The position numbers and the translations under genes were made by a program. DNA of 64,000 nucleotides from Arsenophonus sp046530785 (lineage in GTDB: Bacteria > Pseudomonadota > Gammaproteobacteria > Enterobacterales > Enterobacteriaceae). The notes under the pieces are model-generated. The model saw only the letters and a list, made by a program, of their open reading frames with translations, was not told where the DNA came from and made no database searches. The DNA lies in NCBI GenBank assembly GCA_046530785.1, contig JBHEQT010000005.1, forward strand, positions 115,303 to 179,302, written 5' to 3'. Below, one piece after another: positions 32,701 through 44,012 of the stretch; positions within the stretch are counted from its first letter, which is position 1, and each line of letters begins with the position of its first letter.

Positions 32701-33961
32701 TGGTCGAACCAAAGAAAGTTATAAAGTACCTTATGGTGCACACCTCAATAAAGGTGATGATCAAGGAGTCAATAGTAGTGAAACAGTTTCTAACTGGGAT
32801 CCACATACCATGCCAATTGTCAGTGAAGTTTCTGGTATTATTCGTTTTTCTGATATGTCAGATGGACAATCTATTATACGTCAGACAGATGAATTAACTG
32901 GTTTGTCATCAATTGTTGTGCTTGATACTTCTGAGCGTACTTCTGGTAGTAAAGATTTACGTCCTGCATTGCGGGTTGTTAATATAAAAGGAAATGATGT
33001 ATTAATTCCTGGAACTGAGATTCCAGCGCAATATTTCTTACCTGGTAAATCGATTGTTCAATTGGATGATGGTGCAGAAATAAATATTGGTGATACTTTG
33101 GCTCGTATCCCACAAGAATCAGGTGGTACCAAGGATATTACCGGTGGTTTACCACGGGTTGCTGATTTATTCGAAGCTCGTCGACCAAAAGAACTAGCTA
33201 TTTTAGCTGAAATTAGTGGTGTTATTTCTTTTGGTAAAGAGACTAAGGGTAAACGTCGTTTAGTGATTACATCGATAGATAGTTCTGATAAATATGAAGA
33301 GATGATTCCTAAATGGCGTCAACTTAATGTTTTTGAAGGAGAGAGAGTTGAGCGTGGTGATGTTATTTCTGATGGTCCGGAATCGCCACATGATATTTTA
33401 CGTTTGCGTGGAGCACATGCTGTTTCTCGTTATATCACAAACGAAGTTCAAGAAGTTTATCGTTTACAAGGTGTTAAAATTAACGATAAACATATTGAAG
33501 TTATCGTTCGTCAGATGTTACGTAAAGTAACAATTCTCAATCCTGGTAACTCTGAATTTCTAGAAGGTGAACAAGTAGAATACGCTCGTGTAAAAGTGTC
33601 AAATAGAAAATTAGAGAAAGAAGGTAAAGTACTTGCGACATTTAGCCGTGACCTCTTAGGTATTACTAAAGCATCTCTAGCGACAGAGTCCTTTATTTCA
33701 GCAGCTTCATTCCAGGAAACAACACGTGTACTTACTGAAGCAGCGGTTTCTGGAAAACGTGATGAACTTCGTGGTTTAAAAGAGAATGTAATTGTTGGGC
33801 GCTTAATTCCTGCCGGTACAGGCTATTCCTATCACCAAGATAGGATACGTCGTCGTTATATGATTAACAAATCTCTTGAATCATCACAAGTTAGTGCTGA
33901 TAAGGCTACTGCTAATTTAGTAGAATTACTAAATGCAGACTTTAGTAATCCAAAACTATGA
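29738..33961 (+). CDS. rpoC: RNA polymerase beta' subunit
   Basis: Catalytic subunit, 1407 residues, exactly the E. coli length. It starts with GTG (as in E. coli) behind CAGGAG. The N-terminal zinc site is [20 protein letters not shown], the catalytic magnesium loop is [12 protein letters not shown], the second zinc site is [13 protein letters not shown], and the trigger loop lies in the region of [12 protein letters not shown]. The C-terminus ends [14 protein letters not shown]. In E. coli thi genes, rsd and nudC lie between rpoC and hemE; here that stretch has decayed. Confidence 0.99.
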   Translation: [1407 protein letters not shown]

Positions 33962-33968
33962 ATAATAA

Positions 33969-34000
33969 ATATAAAAGTAATTTATAAGTTACTTTTATAT
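33969..34000 (+). terminator. Hairpin after rpoC
   Basis: A perfect 12-bp stem (arms ATATAAAAGTAA and TTACTTTTATAT, loop TTTATAAG) lies 8 bases past the rpoC stop. The position suits the end of the rplJ-rpoC transcript, but the stem is A+T-only apart from two pairs and has no following T-run, so termination would be weak. Confidence 0.4.
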
Positions 34001-37000
34001 GAAGGAATTTCCTAAGTATATTTATAGAGAACATTAAATAAAGAAAAGATATTTTGTTTATTATTCTTTAATTTCTAAGATAGAGTATTTTATTTTTTTA
34101 GGGTTTCTTTTTACAAAAATTGATCTTATCATTAGAATGTTCATTTTTAATGATAAGATCAATAAAACCAATGAAAATTAGTAGTAACAATAGTCTCCCT
34201 GTATGCTAAGAGCAGGAAAAAAATAAGAAAATCTTGATTAGATTTAAACAATATCTTTACTTATTTAAAATAATAAAGGTAAATATGGGATTTTATAATA
34301 TTGATTATAATATAACATACATGTATAACAAGAATATTTTAAAAACAGTTTTTAATAAAACTTTTAAAAAATTTATATAAATATCTTTATGGTTATTTTA
34401 ATTGTGACAAAAATTTTATCCATTAATATTAATAGATAAAAATGATTATTAATTTTTTATTTTTATCAATTTATATATATTAGCAGTTAGTAATTACAGG
34501 AAGAAAATTAATCAAAAATTAATATGTATTTAGATATTATTTTATTATTGATTTTACTATTAGATAATTAATAGTTTTTATTAGATAAAGGTATATTTTA
34601 GGAGGTAAATATTTATTTTAAATAGAAAAAATTCTTTTATATATTCTAAATCAACAAAAGTACTTTAATAGAAAGATTTAAAAATAAATATCGATTACTT
34701 AGTATTTAGTAAATTGGAATCCATCACAAGGAATTCCAATTTTATTCAGAATGAAATATTTATTTATATCTCTTATTTTCAAATTTAGTTTATAAAAATA
34801 TTTTCTTTGTAAATATAATAGGATAAAATATTAAAATTATTAATTAAAAATCTTTTCTTATAAAATATCTAATTTATTTATTTTTTTTAAAATTTATTAT
34901 GTTTTTAGTTAATTATTTATTTAATTTTAATATTATTTCTATTCTTTTCTGTTAAAATAAGGATAATTTTTGTAGAAAATAAATTTCTAAAGCTCAAAAT
35001 TATATAAATTATTTTATTTTGTAGCAAGTAAAGGATTATATTATTAAGTTTATTATTTTTAAATGTATAAAAAATATAGAATGTTTAATTAAATATAAAA
35101 TGAATATTTCCAATTAAAAAATTTAAAATTTAATTAAACTTTAAATTTTTTATGATTAGATTTAGAATCTTCGGATCACTTTTTTGATTTAATATTTATT
35201 TTTTGATATTTTTATATTCAGAATTATATTAATAATTACATAAGTGAACAATGATTCTAAATATCGAAGTTTTACTTTTGAGTATTAAAGGATATTTAAT
35301 GCAATGAAGTACATAATTGATCTTTTACAAAGATTCTCGATTTTTAGAAAAGTATACTTTTCATCGAAAAAATTTTTATCAAAAAGAGAACCACAGATAA
35401 CTCTATATAATTAGAGATATACTCATTAAATTAAATAACGAACAAATGAGCATTTTATATTTTCAGATAGGCAATCAAAATCTAAATAAATATTTCTAAT
35501 CATTTTTTAAATAGAAATTTTCACAGATCTTTTCTACGTAACTTTAAACTTAAACTAAATAAGTTAAAAAAGATGAATAAAAAATTCTGATTTAAATTTT
35601 ATTTATAAAGTATCCAAAGATGAGAAAAACTAATTTCAATCTACATCTGTTTTTATATAAGAAAGATATTTAATTAATCAAGAAAATAAGATTTTTACTA
35701 ATTAAAATTTTAAATAAACTCTGATAAAAATTTATTTATATGAAAAAAATAATATTTTTACCAGTTAAAACAGGTAAAAAGGAGTATATTTACTTACTAG
35801 TTTTCTCTATTTATTAGAAACTTTAATATAAAAACCAAGATGTTGTACAATTTTTGTATTTATAGAAAGTATCAAACCGATAAAACAGTATATTTTTCTA
35901 GTACTTTTTATCCAGGCTTAATCAATATTTAAAGAATTAACTCTGTTCTATATGGATTTTCATGCATTCTAATATGTAAATATTCTTTATATTAAAAAAA
36001 TTAATTATTTTTCTCTATTATTTATTTAAAAATTGATTTTTATCGAAAAGTGAATTGTACATAATAAATTATATTCCTTCATAATAATGAATTCTATTAT
36101 AAAGATTAATAATAGAATTTTAGTTCTCTCTTCTCTATAGAGAAGGAATATCTTTTTGGATGTACTCTGGGATAATAAATTTATTCTTAATTAAACAATA
36201 TTAAATAATGGTTATTTAATATACAAATTTATTCTATTCACAATATCAATTTTACTGTGATTAGAGATAAAAATTTATGTTTCGATAAATGCAATAATCT
36301 CTTATTAAATTCATTTAATTATCGGAAATTTTCTCCATATACTGCATAATAATAAAAATCTATATTTATAAGAATATTTATTTTTTTCGATATCTTTCTT
36401 ATTTTAAGCTGTATTCTCTCTACAAATTTCTTGAGAAATTTTAACAAAAAGTTATAGCTATAAATCAAAAAATAACTTAACAATTTTAGTAGTAGTGTAT
36501 TTTCATTATTGTTAGAAAACTTTGCTCTCTGTGGAGGAATCGAAAGAGTAAATTAAATTTATCTTTCTATTCAGAATTTAAATTTTATTTAAATAAAGGA
36601 ACTATTCTGAATTTATTCATAGAATAATATGCTATTAAATTAACAGAATAGAAGATATAATCTTATTGGTTAAAAGAACTTGTTTTAAATTTTTTATTAA
36701 AAATATTTAATTTTTTAACGGTGAAGTACAATAAATTAAATCAATTAAGTTATAGGTAAAGTGATACCTATATAAAGGGATTATAATTTGATTCGATATA
36801 TCGGTTCTTAAATTTTATAAGATATGGAATTAAAAAATTATAATAAATTATTAATTTTTAATTCTTATTACGTAATATATTTTTTAGAATATAATTAACC
36901 GCAATCTACTCTTAATCATAACTTGAACATCATATTTCCAAGATATCTTACTTAATTTTCTTATATATAATTAAATAAAATATGTTTTGTTAATATTTTT

Positions 37001-39040
37001 TTAAAGAATTAAATTACACAATCTATCTTTTAAAATATAGAAAAAATCATAATCGGAACGAATTTCGTTAAAATGAATTATATAGAAAATTTTCATAATG
37101 ATATGAAGAGCTCTATTTTCCATAATATGCTGCTAACCATAAAACATATTATCAATCAAGAATTTTTCGTTCCATCCGTGATAAATATAAATAATTAAGT
37201 AAAATATTTTATGTTTTTAATTTCCTTAACTAGAGGTTATTGAAATATTTTTCAAATCAAATTTTCTAAAATATTATTGATTTTTTAATCTTTTTAAAAT
37301 TTTTTGCTTTACCAATAGAAACAGGAATACTGGAGGTAATAGTTACACTTTCTATTTTATAAATATAACGGATGATTATTAAGTATTTAATAAAAATATT
37401 ATTCTAATATCTTTTCAGTGTAAGTTAACCAGATTAGTTTTTCAATTTCTTTTTAGAAAGAAACCTAATTAAGAAATTATTATAAATATTTCTTTAAAAA
37501 TAATTTTTTATATTAAAATAATTAATATTACCCACAATAATAGAGAATCCAATCGGTAATTTCTTACTGAATAAATTTCTGCTTAATATTATTTACTATA
37601 TTAAGCAGTAAAAATTGTCTTCCATATTATGGATTTGATATCTTATTGTTGATATCAAAAATATTTCATATTTTACAGATCGAAATGAATTCAATTTCAC
37701 CATAATAATCTATTGGCGATTATAATTTTATTTCGTAAATATTTTGTTTTATTTTTTATATTTTGGTATATGATTAAAAGAATAGGGTTTAAATCCTATT
37801 TCAACGAAAGTGATACTCCTTGGTAAACAAGAATTTTTTTGACTTAGTATATTCAATTATAAATTAGTATATTATAGTTTAAATTAGCTTTAAATAAGTT
37901 TTAATATATTCACCCGTTATTTTATAATTACTAAAATATGCTATCAAGAACATAAGGAAAATTATTTCATTCCTTTTAAATAATAGTTCAATAGTTTATC
38001 TTTTACTCTAATAAAAATTATGAAATTTGATATTACGTATAGAGTATTAGTGTTATAGTAATTGATAATCTGTTAAATAGATTTATTTAGGTATAAAAGT
38101 AATATTTTTGATATTATTAAAATAATGTAATTTTTCATTTTATTCTTTTATAAAAATAAATTAATTATATTAAATCAATATTTCTGATAAAAATAATATT
38201 TTAAAAAATCTAAAGATTTTAAATCTATTACAAATAGTTAATATAAATAAAGATAATTATATTTAATAAATTGGATTTTTTAGATCCTGTGAAAAGTAAT
38301 AATATTACTATTAAATTATTTATTTTTTTATAAGTTAAAAATAAAAATGTTAATTATTCTTGTTCCTTTATCTATATGTAGTTATTAGATTAAACAAGTT
38401 TTATGTCTAGAATTAATGGCTTCAAATAGTGTATATTTCATATAAACCTGCTAAATATTTCGATAAATATATTTTCAAATAAATTAAAAAAGATAATGAA
38501 ATTTTCTGAATAATTTATTTATTAAACAACACAAGTAATCAGAGAATATTTATTATATATCGATGAAATTATTTATATTGTATTAGTAGGATTAGGGTAA
38601 TATTTATTTTAAATTTTTTAATAAATTAAAATATAAAAGAATTGTGATATATATTAAAAATAATTAATAAAAAGATTGATAAATCATTTTTTTTAATGGT
38701 AAAGTTTATTTATAAAATAATGATTTATCAAAATATTTATCCTTAGTTAATCATTAATAATCATATTTTTATTTCTAAAATTCAGACTAATTCTGATTAT
38801 TTAATTAGTGAGGGTTTGATATCCTTAGATCAGAAAATCCTCTCTATAACCTATTATTAATACCAAATTTTCTCTGTTTAATTAATGAAAATATTGGACT
38901 AACTTCAAAAAAATGATTCTCTATAAATAATTCATATTAGTCATTTTCTATTATCTAAATTTTTATTTATTTAGGAAATAACAAAATAAAAACACACATA
39001 ATAATTGCTGATTTTTAATTACTATTTTATGGAGCTAATG
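34001..39040. other. 5-kb decayed region between rpoC and hemE
   Basis: No plausible ORF in 5 kb of 80% or more A+T DNA. The E. coli counterpart holds thiCEFSGH, rsd and nudC, which are presumably what decayed here. A striking perfect 15-bp inverted repeat lies at 34119-34163 (arm ATTGATCTTATCATT, 15-base loop); read on the minus strand it is followed by TTTT, so it could have ended a minus-strand unit such as the thi operon. I could not align any thi gene. Confidence 0.5.
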
Positions 39041-40105
39041 ATGTCTGTACTAAAAAATGATCGCTACATACGTTCCCTATTACGGAAACCTGTTGATGTA
39101 ACCCCAATATGGATGATGCGACAAGCAGGTCGTTATTTACCTGAATATCAAAAACTTCGTCAGGAATCCGGAGGGTTTCTTTCTCTCTGCAAAAATAGTG
39201 AGTTAGCTTGTCAAGTTGCATTACAACCTCTAAATCGGTTTCCATTAGATGCTGTAATCCTTTTTTCAGATATTCTTACTATTCCTGATGCGATGGGATT
39301 AGGTCTTTATTTTTCAGCAGAAGAATCTCCTATGTTTCAATATCCTATTCGTTGTTTTTCTGAAATAAAAAAACTATCAATTCCTGATCCTGAACAAGAA
39401 TTAGCTTATGTAATGAACACAGTACGTTCTACCAGAAAAATGTTAAAAGAGAAAGTACCATTAATCGGTTTTTCTGGTAGTCCATGGACATTGGCAGCTT
39501 ATATGGTTGAAGGGGAAAGCAGTAAGAATTTTACCCGTATTAAGAAGATGATGTATACGGAACCAAAATCATTACATTTATTATTGGATAAATTAGCTAA
39601 AAGTATTATTCTCTATTTAAATTCTCAGATCTGCGCAGGTGTTCAATCAGTGATTATTTTTGACACTTTAGGTGGTATATTAAGCAAGAGAGATTATTGT
39701 AATTTTTCTTTATATTATATGAATCAGATTATTGATAATCTATTACGAGAATATAAAGAAATTAAAGTTCCAGTGACTCTATTCACTAAAGGTGGTGGAA
39801 AATGGTTAGAAGAAATGGCTGCGACAGGCTGTGACGCATTGGGTATCGATTGGATGACAGATATTGAAGAAGCTCGTTTTCTTGTAGGAGATAAGGTGGC
39901 ATTACAGGGAAACATGGATCCTTCTATATTATATGCATCAAAAGAACGTATTGAGATTGAGGTTGATACTATTTTAAAACAATTCGGAAAAGGAACTGGT
40001 CATATTTTTAATTTAGGTCACGGTATTCATAAGGATACTCCACATAAGAATATTAAAGATTTTATTAATTCTGTACATAGATTATCAAAAAAATATCATC
40101 AATAA
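39041..40105 (+). CDS. hemE: Uroporphyrinogen decarboxylase
   Basis: Converts uroporphyrinogen III to coproporphyrinogen III in heme synthesis. From the ATG at 39041 it has 354 residues, the E. coli length. Longer starts (TTG at 39005, ATG at 39029) add residues unlike the family, and GGAG lies just before 39038/39041. Signature 1 is PIWMMRQAGRYLPEY and signature 2 is GFSGSPWTLAAYMVEG. The substrate-coordinating Asp is in ILFSDILTIPDAMG, and the C-terminal FNLGHGIHKDTP is conserved. It stands alone between decayed regions; nudC upstream and nfi/hupA downstream of E. coli are gone. Confidence 0.98.
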   Translation: MSVLKNDRYIRSLLRKPVDVTPIWMMRQAGRYLPEYQKLRQESGGFLSLCKNSELACQVALQPLNRFPLDAVILFSDILTIPDAMGLGLYFSAEESPMFQYPIRCFSEIKKLSIPDPEQELAYVMNTVRSTRKMLKEKVPLIGFSGSPWTLAAYMVEGESSKNFTRIKKMMYTEPKSLHLLLDKLAKSIILYLNSQICAGVQSVIIFDTLGGILSKRDYCNFSLYYMNQIIDNLLREYKEIKVPVTLFTKGGGKWLEEMAATGCDALGIDWMTDIEEARFLVGDKVALQGNMDPSILYASKERIEIEVDTILKQFGKGTGHIFNLGHGIHKDTPHKNIKDFINSVHRLSKKYHQ

Positions 40106-42712
40106 ATAAAGTTTATTTAAAAGAAAAAATATTTTAAATAAATGAAAATATTCATATTTAAAATATGTTTCTAACTTAGTTAGGTAAAAATAATCTATAA
40201 TAATTAAGTATTATAAAAATAATAAATTTTATTTATATAAACTTTAGAAAAAATATATATTATTTGGTAAGTAACTTACTAAATAAAGATAAATTAATAA
40301 CATATCACAAGTTTTATCATAAATAATTTTCAAATTTATTTAATTTTAATTAATAGGTAAGTTATTATAAATTTAATTTTCCATTCTTAATATTCAAAAT
40401 AACATTAAAATATAGAAACTGATTTTTTTATATTTTAAAAGTTAATTTTTAAAAAATTTTATTAACTTTTGAAGTAAAAGAGAGTAATAATTTATAATGA
40501 ATAATTAGAGAAGAAATTGTTTATTTTAAAATTTTTATTGATAATTATTTTGATATTTTTTAAAAATATAATTAATTCGTAAATATCAGTTATTAAAATA
40601 TTTTCATCGATGAAATTTTCATGATTATTGTGGGAAGATCAATCTTTAATTACTGAATAATAATGAGAAAATTTATTAAATATTTTATAGTAAAAATACA
40701 AAGTAACTTTGTATCTCAATTAGATATCAATTTAGTTTAGGAAACTTTACTATTGTGAATTAAATATTCTAGTAAAAGTTATTATTTACATAAGCTTATT
40801 ATTTTAATTTATAAAACTTTTTTATATATCAGTTTTAAATGAATGAAAGAGAATTTCATATAATTAAAGTTGAAATATGTAGGAGGGGATTTCTATTACT
40901 TTTTAAGTAATAAATTCGATGTAAAAAACGTATACAAAGTAACATTTTTGATAATGTTAAGATAAAATTTATTTATTTGAAAAATAAGGACTTATCAGTA
41001 AATTACTTACTTATAGATTGTTCATGTAAACATATATATTCTAATTATTGATTATGTTATAAGATTTTTTTTAAAATTTAAATACCGTTATTAAGTATTA
41101 TTTTAATATTTAATAAAAAGAATTACTTATTATTAAATACAGTACAATTGGGATTTTAATCATTAATTTTAAAATTTAAATAAAAGTATTTTTTACAAAA
41201 ATTATTTGAATAGATAAATTGCTTCATCTTACTATTGAACTAGATGCTTTAAAATCAAAGAATTCATTTCTATTTTAATCAAAAATATTAGATAAATAAT
41301 ATTGAACTAATTAAAAATTTTTTATTAGAAGGATTTTAATCATCAAAATTATTCATATAGAGGTAAAGCAAATAGTTCGCTAAAATTAAAATAAATTCTC
41401 TTCTATAAAGTATAGATATTTTAATTTAAACTTGTCAGTTATATAACTAAAAATATTTAAATTTAATTCTTCGTAAGTTATAGAGGATCAGTGAAAGATC
41501 AGAAATATAGAAATTAAGATTATTTAATTCCTGTTTATATTCTTTTTAAATATGATTTAAAATATAAATAATAATTCTAAATTTTTTAAATTTCTTAAAT
41601 TCATTTTAAGAGAGAGAAAAGAGATGATAAAAAGGAATAACTCTTTCTTGGAGTTAAATTAAAAATTAATAATTTCTACCTATTAAAGTTATACGTAATT
41701 CTTATTATATGAAAATATTTTATATAAAAATAAATTAATTAAAAAATTATAATTAAATCCATAAAATTATAATGGATAATTAAGTGTTTTATATTGAAAA
41801 AATCGGATTGAGATTAAGATCTAAATATCTGGACAAAGATAACGAAATTTAATTCGTTGATTTTTAGTTCTTTAAGATTTAATTATTGTGCCTTTCGTAC
41901 TAATCAGTATTCTCTACTAAAATAAAGAATTCAAAAATTAAAATTGTAAATTTTTATTTTTATTACTAAATATCCACTAAAATAATAATCAAACAACTCA
42001 GTTTCGAAAAAAAATATTTATAACGAGTATTTAACTATTTTTATTGAGTGTATATATTATAGTAATTACTATTATTTTTCTTTTTAGTGATTTATAAAAA
42101 TAAATTTAAATTTCCTAAACTTATCAGAAGTGAATTTATTTTTTATGATGAAAAATAAAGTTATAGCGATTAAATGACCGAAAGTATCCGCCAGATAATA
42201 TCTTTACTATATAAACTCTACTAAGAAAATAGTAATATTACTTTTTCGGATACTTATCAAGGTAAATTTTGGCAAATTCGATATGAACTTTGATTATAAA
42301 GATAAGGAAGAGCATTAAATAAAGTTCTATGAAATAATATAATTATTTTCATAGAACGAATAATGGATAATAACAAAGGTTTTTTAACTGAAATATTATT
42401 TTCAATGGCGTTTTTGAATCAAAATACTTAATTGATCTGAGAACAAGCACTTATTTTGGTAATATTCCATTCCTATACTAAGAGAATTGGCATTAAAAAG
42501 GATAGTTTGTAACTTTTAACCTAAGAGAAGAAACTTGATAAAGATTTTACTTCTAATGACAAAAATTAATAAAAAAAGAACACAGATTCAGTATAGGTGA
42601 TTTTATTTACATCTTAATTAAGAAATATTAAAAATATAATTGAATTACTACCTTTTATCAATAAGAATTTCTGGTTATTGATGTTTCTTTTTAAAGAAAA
42701 AATTTGATGTTT
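40106..42712. other. 2.6-kb decayed region between hemE and purD
   Basis: No credible ORF. In E. coli nfi, yjaG and hupA lie here. A patch near 41500-41570 (AGAAATTAAGATT followed by TTCCTGTTTATATTC) loosely resembles the end of an HU gene at about the expected place, but the match is too weak to call. A 9-bp inverted repeat (AAGTATCCG at 42182, CGGATACTT at 42247) flanks a 56-base spacer downstream of purD. No terminator with a T-run was found for the purHD transcript. Confidence 0.4.
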
Positions 42713-43996
42713 TTATTTTAAGCGAGCTAGCTCTCTATAACCGATATCAGTACGATAAAAACAACCAGTCCAAGAAATTTTTTTAGCTACCTGATAAGCC
42801 TTTTTTTGTGCATCAATGATTGTTCTTCCAATTGCTGTAACACATAGGACACGTCCGCCGGTAGTGATAAGAAGATTTTTCTTCAATTCTGTTCCAGAAT
42901 GAAAAATTTTGCATCTTTCTAATAGTTTATTAGGGATCCCTTTAATAATATCACCTTTACGATAATTACCAGGATAACCTTCAGCAGCAAGGACAACACA
43001 TAAGGAAGAGCGTTTATCCCAATATGATGTTTTACCTATTAAATTTCCATTTGCTCCGGCTAAACAAAGTTTTACTAAATCAGATTGCAATCGCATCATA
43101 ATAGGTTGTGTTTCTGGATCACCAAATCGACAATTAAACTCAATAACTTTTGGATTTCCTTGTTCATCTATTATCAATCCTGCATATAAAAATCCTTGAT
43201 ATTTTCTACCTTCGATCGACATACCTTCTACTGTAGGATAAATGATTTGATTCATTATTCGTTGATAAATAACATCAGTGATAAAAGTGACAGGAGAATA
43301 TGCACCCATACCACCCGTATTTGGTCCACTATCATTATTACCTACTCTTTTATAATCTTGGCTTGTTGCCATAGGAACTACATTCTTACCATCAACCATT
43401 ACAATAAAAGAAACCTCCTCACCTTTAAGAAATTCTTCAATAACAATATAATGGCTCGCTTTCCCAAATGCATTAGCAACAAGCATGTCTTGAACAGCAT
43501 TTTTTGCTTCTTCTAAAATCATAGCAACAATGACACCTTTACCTGCGGCTAGTCCATCTGCTTTAATAACAATTGGGACTCCCTTCTCTTCTAAATAGAG
43601 AAGTGCAGGTTCAACTTCGCTAAAACTTTTGTAAGTAGCGGTTGGAATATGATGACGAGTAAGAAAATCTTTTGTAAAAATTTTAGATCCTTCTAATTTT
43701 GCTGCATTTTGAGTTGGACCAAAGATCGTTAAACCGAAATCCTGAAAAACATCAACAATTCCTAAAACTAAAGGGGTTTCTGGTCCAACGATTGTTAAAC
43801 CAATATTATTGGATTTAGCAAAATCAACTAATCCATTAATATTTGTTACTGAAATATTAACATTAGTTAATTTTTCTTCTAGAGCAGTTCCAGCATTACC
43901 GGGTGCAACATAAACCTTGTCAGCAAGAGGTGATTGTGCTGCTTTCCATGCTAATGCATGTTCACGACCACCATTTCCAATAATTAAAATATTCAT
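42713..43996 (-). CDS. purD: Phosphoribosylamine-glycine ligase (GAR synthetase)
   Basis: ATP-dependent ligase for the second step of IMP synthesis, joining glycine to phosphoribosylamine. The 427 residues (429 in E. coli) begin MNILIIGNGGREHALAWK. The ATP-grasp core includes GVPIVIKADGLAAGKGVIVA, then NTGGMGAYSP, and VIEFNCRFGDPETQ carries the metal-binding residues. It is second in the purHD operon, 16 bases after the purH stop, with AGAGAG before the ATG. Start and end agree with the family. Retained purine genes suggest that the symbiont still makes IMP or contributes it to a shared pathway. Confidence 0.98.
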   Translation of the reverse strand: MNILIIGNGGREHALAWKAAQSPLADKVYVAPGNAGTALEEKLTNVNISVTNINGLVDFAKSNNIGLTIVGPETPLVLGIVDVFQDFGLTIFGPTQNAAKLEGSKIFTKDFLTRHHIPTATYKSFSEVEPALLYLEEKGVPIVIKADGLAAGKGVIVAMILEEAKNAVQDMLVANAFGKASHYIVIEEFLKGEEVSFIVMVDGKNVVPMATSQDYKRVGNNDSGPNTGGMGAYSPVTFITDVIYQRIMNQIIYPTVEGMSIEGRKYQGFLYAGLIIDEQGNPKVIEFNCRFGDPETQPIMMRLQSDLVKLCLAGANGNLIGKTSYWDKRSSLCVVLAAEGYPGNYRKGDIIKGIPNKLLERCKIFHSGTELKKNLLITTGGRVLCVTAIGRTIIDAQKKAYQVAKKISWTGCFYRTDIGYRELARLK

Positions 43997-44012
43997 GCTT
44001 TTCTCTCTAAAA

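Noticed and set aside
37780..37805. tRNA T-arm-like hairpin (AATAGG / CCTATT around GTTTAAAT)
   Set aside because: No acceptor, D or anticodon arm can be formed around it, and no tRNA is expected between rpoC and hemE.
41500..41570. Possible end of a decayed hupA gene
   Set aside because: Position suits E. coli synteny and a few codons fit, but the match is too short and A+T-biased to claim.
42182..42255. 9-bp inverted repeat around a 56-base spacer downstream of purD
   Set aside because: Spacer too long for a terminator and no other sign of a mobile element or attachment site.
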